9,980 bases of DNA from Legionellales bacterium. Its GTDB lineage: Bacteria > Pseudomonadota > Gammaproteobacteria > PIVX01. Made by a program: the position numbers and the translations under genes. Below, piece after piece: positions 1 through 6,531 of the stretch. The stretch's first letter is position 1, and every line of letters begins with the position of its first letter. Location of the stretch: positions 5,314-15,293 of the forward strand of contig JABSQI010000020.1 of NCBI GenBank assembly GCA_013215905.1, in the 5' to 3' direction. The notes under the pieces were generated by a model. That model searched no databases. It saw nothing but the letters and a program-made list of their open reading frames with translations, and was not told where the DNA came from.

Positions 1-15
1 TGAGGTAGTGTTTTT

Positions 16-1521
16 ATGGAAGTTCCTGTATTGAGTGTTTTAATCTGGCTTCCAATATTTGGAGGAGGATTTGTTCTAGCTACTGAAAATGTTAAGCAGC
101 TTGATAGTAGGAAAATATCATGTCTTATTATATTTTTTACGCTATTGTTAAGCGCATCTTTATATATGGGATATGTCCAATCTGAAAAAATTTGGCAATT
201 TAGAGAAATTATCCAGTGGATCCCTCAAATGGGAATAAATTATGAGCTTGGAGTAGATGGGATCTCAATTTTATTTGTTAATTTAGTCTGTTTTATGACT
301 TTTGTGACGATTATTGCAACTTGGAACAGCATTAGTCACAATTTAAATCAATATATAGCTTCTTTATTAGTTCTACAGGGACTACTTGTTGGGGTATTTG
401 CATCCTTAAATTCGATACTATTTTATATTTTTTGGGAGGCAACTTTGATCCCAATGTATTTAATCATAGGAATCTGGGGTAGTGGAAATCGAATTTATGC
501 TGCACGGAAATTTTTTATATTTACTTTTTTTGGCTCCGCGTTATTTTTGGCTGCATTAATTTATTTGGGAATTCTTAATCGTGATTTTAGCATACTAAAT
601 TTTTATTATTTAAAATTAGGAATGTTCACCCAGATAATTATTTTTGTAGCTTTCTTACTAGGATTTGCAATTAAGATCCCAATGTGGCCGGTGCATACCT
701 GGCTGCCCCATGCTCATACAGAAGCGCCAGCAGGTGGGTCAGTTATCTTAGCTGCAGTTTTATTAAAAATGGGAGCGTATGGCTTTTTGAGATTCAGTTT
801 GCCTATAGTTCCTGATGCATGTTTATTTTTTGCTTGGCCGATGATAATACTATCACTAATTGCAATTATATATATAGCGCTAGTTGCTTTAGCACAAAAT
901 GACTTAAAAAGATTAATTGCTTATTCATCAGTTTCTCATATGGGGTTTGTTACACTTGGATGCTTTATTATTTTCGTTATTTATGGTGAATCTATTTCGG
1001 CAAAGGTTCTGGGACTTGAAGGTGCTATTATCATTATGCTTTCTCATGGATTTATATCTGGTGCTCTTTTTATAGGGATAGGATTTATTTACGATAGATT
1101 GCATACCCGTTCAATACTGGAGTTGCGAGGGATTGTTAATTCGATGCCAATTTTTGCAAGTTTCTTTATGTTATTTGCCTTAGCTAATATTGGGGTTCCT
1201 GGTACCTCAGGATTTGTTGGTGAGTTTATGATTATTTTAAGTGCCTTACAAGCAAATGTTTGGATAGCTTTTTTTGCTGCAACTACATTGTTTCTTAGTG
1301 CAGCGTATACTTTATGGATGTATAAAAGAGTCATCTTTGGTGAGCCTAAGGGAGATTCTATAACTGCTTTAGCAGATATCCATGGAATGGAATTATTTGC
1401 CTTTGTATTGCTAGCTGTTATGGTTTTGTGGATTGGAATATATCCAGCGCCAATCATAGAAGTTATGCATACAAGTATTGGTAATTTGTTACACATAGCA
1501 TCAACAAGTAGAGTTGGTTAG
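16..1521 (+). CDS. nuoM: NADH-quinone oxidoreductase subunit M (complex I)
   Basis: Antiporter-like membrane subunit of the proton-pumping NADH:quinone oxidoreductase in the inner membrane; it forms one of the proton channels of the membrane arm. The 501-residue product is hydrophobic throughout, with about 14 membrane segments, and is close to the usual length of about 500. Residues expected for proton transfer are present: Glu141 in FYIFWE, Lys220 in AIKIPMWPVHTWLP, Lys251 in AVLLKMGAYG, and Glu403 in GFVGEF. These correspond to E. coli Glu144, Lys234, Lys265 and Glu407; the 31-residue spacing of the two lysines matches. The HTWLPHAHTEAP motif is typical of NuoM rather than NuoL or NuoN. 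ATG at 16 is preceded by GAGG at 2-5, a plausible though slightly distant ribosome site. nuoL probably ends just outside the window. The stop overlaps the ribosome site of nuoN, so the two are cotranscribed and probably translationally coupled. Confidence 0.97.
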   Translation: MEVPVLSVLIWLPIFGGGFVLATENVKQLDSRKISCLIIFFTLLLSASLYMGYVQSEKIWQFREIIQWIPQMGINYELGVDGISILFVNLVCFMTFVTIIATWNSISHNLNQYIASLLVLQGLLVGVFASLNSILFYIFWEATLIPMYLIIGIWGSGNRIYAARKFFIFTFFGSALFLAALIYLGILNRDFSILNFYYLKLGMFTQIIIFVAFLLGFAIKIPMWPVHTWLPHAHTEAPAGGSVILAAVLLKMGAYGFLRFSLPIVPDACLFFAWPMIILSLIAIIYIALVALAQNDLKRLIAYSSVSHMGFVTLGCFIIFVIYGESISAKVLGLEGAIIIMLSHGFISGALFIGIGFIYDRLHTRSILELRGIVNSMPIFASFFMLFALANIGVPGTSGFVGEFMIILSALQANVWIAFFAATTLFLSAAYTLWMYKRVIFGEPKGDSITALADIHGMELFAFVLLAVMVLWIGIYPAPIIEVMHTSIGNLLHIASTSRVG

Positions 1522-1529
1522 GAAGTTTC

Positions 1530-2960
1530 ATGATATTACAAAAAATTCCAGCAATTGCCGAAAGTTCTATTCTGATATTTAGTATATTTATCTTGCTATT
1601 AGGAAAAATATTTCATCATCAGAAAAAGAAAATAATATCTTTGTTAGTTAATTTAGGAATGCTTATTGGAATAATCTTATTAGTATATTCTTATGAACTA
1701 CCATCGACAGTATATTTTTATGGAGAATTTTCTCATAATTTTTCTAGTATATTTCTGAAGATAGTTTTACTCGTATTTGCTTGGCTTATATTTATTTATG
1801 TTAATAAAGAAATAGATGAGATTCTGTTAGTTGAGTTCTATGTATTAGCTTTACTGTCTATTATAGGTATGATGGTTATGATTAGCTCAGCAACTTTTTT
1901 ATCGCTGTTTTTAGGAATTGAGTTAATGTCTTTGCCTATTTATACTCTTGTTGCTTTAAATAAAGGTTCTCTGAAATCTTCTGAAGCTGCTATTAAATAT
2001 TTTCTGATGGGGGCAGTTGCTTCTGCTATTATGCTTTATGGGATCTCTATATTGTATGGAATTAGTGGTAGTATAGATTATTTTAATATTCAAAAGGCTC
2101 TCAAAAATCTATTGTGGATAAAATCTGGGAATTATTCTTATATTTTTGCTTTGTTATTTATTTTGACAGCTCTAGGATTTAAATTAGCCTTAGTTCCTTA
2201 TCACGCTTGGGTTCCTGATGTATATCAAGGCTCCCCCATTAATTCCACAATTTTTCTAGCTTCGGTACCAAAGCTAGCAATATTTGCTATAGCTGCGAAG
2301 ATTTTGATTGAAGTATTTCCTATTTTAGTTGAGATATGGCAAACATGGCTGTTGGGAGTTGGTATATTATCAATTATTATTGGTAATTTAGCCGCTCTTA
2401 TCCAAACCAATATAAAAAGACTCTTAGGATATTCTGCTATTGCACATATCGGATATGTAATTTTAGGTTTAGGCGCAACTACAATTGAAGGGTACAGTGC
2501 TGGCTTATTTTATTTGATTACTTATCTTATAATGGTTGTGGGAGTATTTGCGGTTTTAGTCTTGCTGGATAAGCAATTATCTGTTGAAATGATTCAAGAT
2601 TTACAAGGTTTAAATACTAGAGATCCAGTTATTGCAGGAGCGATGCTTTTGATCTTATTTTCTATGGCTGGTTTACCCCCGCTTGTTGGGTTTTTAGCTA
2701 AATTGTTTGTATTGAAAGCCCTTTTCAATGTTGGATATATAGTATTGGCTATTATTGCTTTATTAATGACTGTAGTTGGTGTTTGTTATTATATACGTAT
2801 TATTAAAGTAATGTATTTTGAAGAGCCTATTCATACTGCGCCAATTACTATATCTGCTGATAAAAGAATATTAGTTGTTGGAAATGCCCTGGTATTGGTG
2901 TTTTTAGGGATATCCCCGTTGTTACTGATGGAATACTGTAATATGGTATTTTATATATAG
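1530..2960 (+). CDS. nuoN: NADH-quinone oxidoreductase subunit N (complex I)
   Basis: Third antiporter-like proton-translocating subunit of complex I, usually the last gene of the nuo operon. The 476-residue protein is almost entirely membrane segments, near the family length of about 485. Visible key residues are Glu131 in LGIELMSLP, Lys218 in GFKLALVPYHAW, Lys248 in SVPKLAIFA, and Lys391 in GFLAKL. The last position carries Lys, as expected for NuoN, where NuoM has Glu. The HAWVPDVYQGSP stretch is a NuoN signature. The start at 1530 is set by AGGAAG (1520-1525), which overlaps the nuoM stop codon; the genes are 8 bases apart. Downstream lies a convergent gene only 43 bases away, with no convincing intrinsic terminator between them. 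Transcription of the nuo operon may therefore end by Rho or run antisense into the neighbour. Confidence 0.97.
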   Translation: MILQKIPAIAESSILIFSIFILLLGKIFHHQKKKIISLLVNLGMLIGIILLVYSYELPSTVYFYGEFSHNFSSIFLKIVLLVFAWLIFIYVNKEIDEILLVEFYVLALLSIIGMMVMISSATFLSLFLGIELMSLPIYTLVALNKGSLKSSEAAIKYFLMGAVASAIMLYGISILYGISGSIDYFNIQKALKNLLWIKSGNYSYIFALLFILTALGFKLALVPYHAWVPDVYQGSPINSTIFLASVPKLAIFAIAAKILIEVFPILVEIWQTWLLGVGILSIIIGNLAALIQTNIKRLLGYSAIAHIGYVILGLGATTIEGYSAGLFYLITYLIMVVGVFAVLVLLDKQLSVEMIQDLQGLNTRDPVIAGAMLLILFSMAGLPPLVGFLAKLFVLKALFNVGYIVLAIIALLMTVVGVCYYIRIIKVMYFEEPIHTAPITISADKRILVVGNALVLVFLGISPLLLMEYCNMVFYI

Positions 2961-3003
2961 TTATATTATATTTGATATTAGCAGAAATTTTAGCAATGTT
3001 AGA

Positions 3004-3900
3004 TTATGATTTCTTAAAAGTAGGAGTAGGCTGCTCTATATCTTTATGACTCTGTTTATTTTTGATTTTTTTTTGCTTTTCTAAGTACTGATTGCTAGAG
3101 ATAGGTTGTTGCTGAGATTTTAGTTTTGATAGAACGTCTTTAGTAGTAGGATGTTTGCTTTTAATTATTTTTTGAATTTTTTTTAGTGAGCTAAGAAACT
3201 CTTTCTTGTTGGTTGGAGTGATTTGTTCGGAAATTTTTTGATGAATTTGTTTTAGTAGTTTACTTCCGCTGCTGTCTTCAGGAATTGACTCTAACAGTGA
3301 GTTTAGTAATTCTTGATCTTGAATGATATTTGTAAATGCTTGATCTTGGATAAGTGTATTAATTGTTTCGTAGAAATTTCCTTTATGATGGTTTGCATAT
3401 TCTAAAAGATATCTAGCTTTTAAATCATTTTTAGCTTTAGATGATAGATCAGAATTATCTATATTTTCTAAGTTATTGTTATGGTCATTATCTAATATTT
3501 GAGATACGTATTCTGTTATTAATTGATGTTGATTTTTTTTTGATATTTCGTGATTTTCTATTCCGCTCATAACCATAGAGTACTTATTGACTAGATCTTG
3601 GTAATCCTCTGCTAAAGTAATTTCATTTTTTATTAAAGTAGAAATATTTATAGACTCACCCATACCGGCGGTTTTTCTTAATTCGTTAAAGGCACTAAGT
3701 AATTTAACATCACCTAGTAATAAACTATTAACGTATTTCAATATAGTGTGGTTTGGATCTGTAAAGATTTCATCTAATGATTTCTTGAGACCATTATATA
3801 ATAACATAGCTTTTTCTTGAGCCATTTTTTGAGGATCTTTTCCCGATTGATCTAATATTTGTACCTGCTTTTCATATTCTTTTTTAAATTCAAATGGCAT
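3004..3900 (-). CDS. Unrecognised 298-residue lysine-rich helical protein (orphan)
   Basis: I do not recognise a family. The protein is hydrophilic and looks almost wholly alpha-helical, with heptad-like Leu/Ile spacing. It has no signal peptide, no membrane segment, no Cys or Trp, many Lys but only two Arg. Residues 184-187 and 193-196 are both IQDQ, a small nine-residue tandem repeat echoed in the DNA (cttgatcttg at 3312 and 3339). The last 50 residues are Lys/Gln/Ser-rich, probably disordered, and end in PTPTFKKS. ATG at 3900 is preferred over an in-frame TTG at 3915 because GAGAGAG lies six bases before the ATG and would itself be coded if TTG were used. The gene stands alone, convergent to nuoN and divergent from metY. 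Composition resembles secreted effectors of intracellular gammaproteobacteria (Dot/Icm type), with Phe at position -4, but no clear E-block is seen. That function is inference only. The open frame of this length is convincing as a real gene. Confidence 0.8.
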   Translation of the reverse strand: MPFEFKKEYEKQVQILDQSGKDPQKMAQEKAMLLYNGLKKSLDEIFTDPNHTILKYVNSLLLGDVKLLSAFNELRKTAGMGESINISTLIKNEITLAEDYQDLVNKYSMVMSGIENHEISKKNQHQLITEYVSQILDNDHNNNLENIDNSDLSSKAKNDLKARYLLEYANHHKGNFYETINTLIQDQAFTNIIQDQELLNSLLESIPEDSSGSKLLKQIHQKISEQITPTNKKEFLSSLKKIQKIIKSKHPTTKDVLSKLKSQQQPISSNQYLEKQKKIKNKQSHKDIEQPTPTFKKS

Positions 3901-3967
3901 TTGTAGCTCTCTCAATAAATAATATGTCTTCCAGTTTGATGGTCTTGTTTAGACTAACGATGTCTTA

Positions 3968-3996
3968 AATATCCTGAGTTTTGTAGAATAAGTTAA
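3968..3996 (-). promoter_or_regulatory. Possible promoter of the orphan gene
   Basis: Read on the minus strand, TTAACT (3996-3991) and GATATT (3973-3968) are separated by 17 bases and lie about 70 bases before the ATG at 3900. Each hexamer matches the sigma-70 consensus at four of six positions. In DNA this AT-rich such matches arise by chance, so this is only a candidate. Confidence 0.3.
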
Positions 3997-4020
3997 TAAT
4001 TTTGATTAATAATCATTAAT
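3993..4020. promoter_or_regulatory. TTAAT-rich repeat cluster, possible operator
   Basis: TTAAT occurs on the plus strand at 3993, 4006 and 4016. On the minus strand the same stretch reads TTAAT-N5-TTAAT-N5-TTATT, phased at ten bases. The cluster overlaps and lies just upstream of the candidate promoter of the orphan gene, so it could be a regulator site. It is loosely like the TTAAT direct repeats bound by PmrA in Legionella and Coxiella, but the spacing is not identical as I recall it. Local AT richness is the simplest other explanation. Confidence 0.2.
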
Positions 4021-4061
4021 TAAAGTATAGTATATTAGTTTATAGATGGATAACTTATTGA

Positions 4062-4214
4062 AAAATAGCACATTTAATTCCAGATGCCGAAACTTGGTTT
4101 AGTCTGAACAAACCTAAATATCTAATGGGTAGGAGTTGGGATTTAAAGTTTGTGAAATGAAAGTATTGGCAGCGTATTGAACTAGAAACCAAACAATACT
4201 GCGAGCTATTTTGA
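4062..4214 (+). pseudogene. Possible remnant of an Xre/MbcA/ParS (DUF2384-like) antitoxin domain
   Basis: The plus-strand frame opening at 4062 reads a fragment containing DAETWFSLNKP, YLMGRSWDL, an in-frame TGA at 4158-4160, then YWQRIELE before a second stop at 4212-4214. The order A..W...(N)(K)P...L.G...DL, then .RIE, resembles the pattern of the C-terminal toxin-binding domain of Xre/MbcA/ParS antitoxins (A..WL..PN..L.G.TP..LL, then LGRIE). No start codon, ribosome site or DNA-binding part is seen, and no RES-domain toxin is recognisable downstream. If the reading is right, it is a decayed fragment. The match is short, made by eye, and could be chance. The opposite strand is also open for about 72 codons without a start, which weakens the case. 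Confidence 0.25.
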
Positions 4215-4344
4215 GACTCGTCTTCCTTGATCTTGGCGAGGATTGTAATTGCTTTAAAGTTAAGCGTATTAAATTAGAATATTGATATAAAGATTTAATA
4301 GTTGTTAATTATATCTTTTAACTCTATTTTTTTACTGTGTTGTC

Positions 4345-4373
4345 TTGAAATGCACATTATTTTGCCGTAATAT
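4345..4373 (+). promoter_or_regulatory. Sigma-70-type promoter of the metY-rimP-nusA-infB operon
   Basis: TTGAAA at 4345-4350 and TAATAT at 4368-4373 are separated by exactly 17 bases. The expected transcription start is near 4380, about a dozen bases before the tRNA, which suits a stable RNA promoter with a short 5' leader. This is the best promoter match in the window and sits where the E. coli metY promoter does. Confidence 0.75.
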
Positions 4374-4391
4374 GTGAGTAACTTTTTCTAT

Positions 4392-4468
<77 letters not shown>

Positions 4469-4498
4469 TGATCAATATAAGTGATTATAGAAAGCGTT

Positions 4499-4521
4499 AA
4501 TGGGCTCACAGCCCATTTTTT
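4499..4521 (+). terminator. Intrinsic terminator/attenuator between metY and rimP
   Basis: A perfect inverted repeat AATGGGCT-CAC-AGCCCATT (8 base pairs, 3-base loop) runs directly into a T tract ending at 4521. It lies 30 bases after the tRNA, where it would end most transcripts and so give more tRNA than operon mRNA. Downstream genes would be expressed by read-through. No second strong promoter is obvious between it and rimP. Confidence 0.85.
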
Positions 4522-4547
4522 GTATGAAAGGGGTTAACAATACAAAT

Positions 4548-5009
4548 ATGAGACAATTAGAAAGTAAAATATTTAACATATTAGAGCAACATGTCTCCAA
4601 AATTGGGTATGAATTGGTCGGTTGTGAATATATTGCTCAAGGAAGCAATTCTATTTTGAGAATTTATGTTGATAGCGATACTGGAGTATCATTAGATGAT
4701 TGTCAGAAAGTAATTGATTACATTGATCCACTTTTAGATGTTGAAGATATTGTACAGGGTAAATATAATTTAGAAGTATCTTCTCCAGGTGAAAATAGAC
4801 CTTTATTTACTAACGCACAATTTGCGAAATATACTGGGGAGATTGTACATGTTAGACTTAAACATGCATTAGATGGTCGTAGAAATTTTAAAGGGAAGTT
4901 GGTAAGTGTTGATGCGAAAAACATAGAATTAGAAATTGACAATAAATTATTTAATATTACTTTTGATAGTATAGATAAGGCGAATCTGGTGTTTGTCCCG
5001 AGTAATTAG
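4548..5009 (+). CDS. rimP: Ribosome maturation factor RimP
   Basis: Cytoplasmic factor for maturation of the 30S ribosomal subunit. The product is 153 residues, near the family's 150. The signature YNLEVSSPG lies at residues 73-81, followed by RPL; the N-terminal part contains IGYELVG and a LRIYVDS strand, and the C-terminal half is the small beta-barrel domain ending in KANLVFVP. The frame is open back to an ATG at 4500, but that codon lies inside the terminator stem. An ATG at 4524 directly follows the T tract and has no ribosome site. ATG at 4548 fits the start of known RimP proteins (MxxLExK...), with AAAGGGG (4527-4533) upstream although 14 bases away, longer than usual. The stop codon overlaps the ribosome site of nusA. 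Confidence 0.95.
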   Translation: MRQLESKIFNILEQHVSKIGYELVGCEYIAQGSNSILRIYVDSDTGVSLDDCQKVIDYIDPLLDVEDIVQGKYNLEVSSPGENRPLFTNAQFAKYTGEIVHVRLKHALDGRRNFKGKLVSVDAKNIELEIDNKLFNITFDSIDKANLVFVPSN

Positions 5010-5012
5010 GAG
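5008..5012 (+). promoter_or_regulatory. Ribosome binding site of nusA
   Basis: AGGAG overlaps the last two bases of the rimP stop and stands seven bases before the ATG at 5020. It settles the nusA start: a longer in-frame opening at 4993 lies inside rimP and has no ribosome site, and the ATG at 5015 is followed at once by TGA. Confidence 0.85.
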
Positions 5013-5019
5013 ATATGTG

Positions 5020-6513
5020 ATGAGTAAAGATTTGATATTAATAGCAGAAGCTCTCTCTAATGAGAAGGGTGTAGATAAGAAGGTAGTTATTGAGGCTATT
5101 CAATCTGCTTTAGAATCTGCAACTCGAAAAAAACATGGTGGCGATATCTCTGTTAGAGTTAGTTTAGATGAGGATACAGGAGATTATCTGACATTCCGTT
5201 GTTGGGAAATTGTAGAAGATGATTTGTTTGAAGATCCTGAATATCAAGTATCTCTTAGTGATGCCGTTTCTAAGACTCCTGAATCGAAAGTGGGTGATAT
5301 AGTTGAGGAACCTTTGGAATCTGTTGAGTTTGGTAGGATTTCTGCTCAAGCCGCTAAACATGTTATTTTTCAGAAAGTCAGAGAAGCGGAAAGAAAGTTA
5401 ATTGTTCAACAATATACTCCGAGAATTGGTGAGATAATTACAGGCATTGTTAAAAGAGTCACAAGGGATTTTCTAATTCTAGATCTTGGGGGGATAACAG
5501 AAGCTATCTTGTATAGAAATGAGATGTTACAACAAGATATTTTTAGAATGGGTGATAGAGTAAAAGCTGTTTTACATGCTGTTGAAGAGCATGAGAAGGG
5601 ACCACAGTTGTTCGTAAGTAGAACTAAACCAAGAATGTTAGTTGAGCTTTTCAAAATTGAAGTTCCAGAAATAGGTGAAAATATTATCGAAATAAAAGGA
5701 GCAGCAAGAGATGCTGGTCATAGAGCGAAAATTTCAGTAAAGACTAATGATGGTAGAATAGATCCAATTGGAGCATGTGTGGGGATGCGTGGTGCTAGGG
5801 TTCAGGCTGTGAGTGGTGAACTTGGAGGTGAAAGAATTGATATAATTCTTTGGGATGAAAATCCAGCACAATTAGTAATTAATGCTATGGCGCCTGCTGA
5901 AGTTGCATCTATCGTTATTGATGAAGATACTCATGCAATGGATTTAGCTGTAAATGAAGAACAGTTATCCCAGGCAATTGGTAAGAATGGGCAAAACGTT
6001 AGGCTTGCTAGTGAATTAACTGGCTGGACTCTAAATGTGATGTCTATTGATGAGTTTAATAATAAGAGTGAGTCTGAGTCTTCAGGATTAATTGACTTAT
6101 TTAAGACAATATTAGATGTAGATGATGATATAGCTGGAGTATTGGCTGAAAATGGTTTTACTACTATCGATGAAATTGCTTATATCCCTGAGGAAGAATT
6201 ATTAAATATTGAAGGATTTGATCTAGAAACTGTGAAAGAATTACGTAGCAGGGCAAATGATTCTTTGTTAACAAGCGCATTGTCAGATGAGGGTGGGCAA
6301 ACTAATTTATCTCCTAGCGAAGAATTACTAGCTTTGCAGGGTTTAGAAGAAAAAATAGCTTATAAATTAGCTGAAAATGAGGTTATATCTTTGGATGACT
6401 TTGCTGATTTATCTATTGATGAGTTAACTGAACTAGTTCCTGAGCTAGATAGAGATTTAGCTTCTGAATTGATAATGCGCGCTCGTGAACATTGGTTTGT
6501 GGAAAATAAATAA
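5020..6513 (+). CDS. nusA: Transcription termination/antitermination factor NusA
   Basis: RNA polymerase-associated factor acting in pausing, intrinsic termination and antitermination. It has 497 residues against 495 in E. coli. Domains in order: polymerase-binding N-terminal domain (about 1-125); S1 domain (from about 137, GEIITGIVKRV); KH1 with GMRG at 255-258 inside the highly conserved GACVGMRGARVQAV; KH2 with GKNG at 321-324; and two acidic repeats (about 360-415 and 434-492). The second repeat is the one that in E. coli contacts the alpha-subunit C-terminal domain. Such repeats are known from Gammaproteobacteria and a few other proteobacterial groups, supporting the placement. The gene is coupled to rimP by the overlapping ribosome site and followed 18 bases later by infB. 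In E. coli NusA represses its own operon through the leader; the terminator after metY would allow similar feedback, but this is inference. Confidence 0.98.
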   Translation: MSKDLILIAEALSNEKGVDKKVVIEAIQSALESATRKKHGGDISVRVSLDEDTGDYLTFRCWEIVEDDLFEDPEYQVSLSDAVSKTPESKVGDIVEEPLESVEFGRISAQAAKHVIFQKVREAERKLIVQQYTPRIGEIITGIVKRVTRDFLILDLGGITEAILYRNEMLQQDIFRMGDRVKAVLHAVEEHEKGPQLFVSRTKPRMLVELFKIEVPEIGENIIEIKGAARDAGHRAKISVKTNDGRIDPIGACVGMRGARVQAVSGELGGERIDIILWDENPAQLVINAMAPAEVASIVIDEDTHAMDLAVNEEQLSQAIGKNGQNVRLASELTGWTLNVMSIDEFNNKSESESSGLIDLFKTILDVDDDIAGVLAENGFTTIDEIAYIPEEELLNIEGFDLETVKELRSRANDSLLTSALSDEGGQTNLSPSEELLALQGLEEKIAYKLAENEVISLDDFADLSIDELTELVPELDRDLASELIMRAREHWFVENK

Positions 6514-6531
6514 TACATAAGAGAAACTATT

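Larger units (their letters stand above)
3901..4391. other. Gene-free interval between the orphan gene and metY
   Basis: About 490 bases with no intact gene. The left part (3901-4060) is AT-rich and holds the ribosome site, candidate promoter and TTAAT cluster of the minus-strand gene. The middle (about 4080-4260) is visibly richer in GC than its surroundings and contains a broken frame described separately, plus small inverted repeats such as CTCGTC/GGCGAG (4217-4240), which is not followed by a T-run. The right part (4261-4340) is AT-rich with nothing recognised, followed by the metY promoter. No transposase, terminal repeats or second tRNA is seen. Confidence 0.7.

Noticed and set aside
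1089..1496. Minus-strand open frame of 135 codons within nuoM
   Set aside because: Shadow of the intact nuoM coding strand; no start context and no family resemblance.
3312..3348. Direct repeat cttgatcttg, two copies 27 bases apart
   Set aside because: Explained as a coding repeat (IQDQ twice, nine residues apart) in the orphan protein; too short and too few copies for a CRISPR or an insertion element.
4500..4547. N-terminal extension of RimP from the ATG at 4500
   Set aside because: The codon is inside the terminator stem; the extra residues have no counterpart in the family and no ribosome site precedes it.
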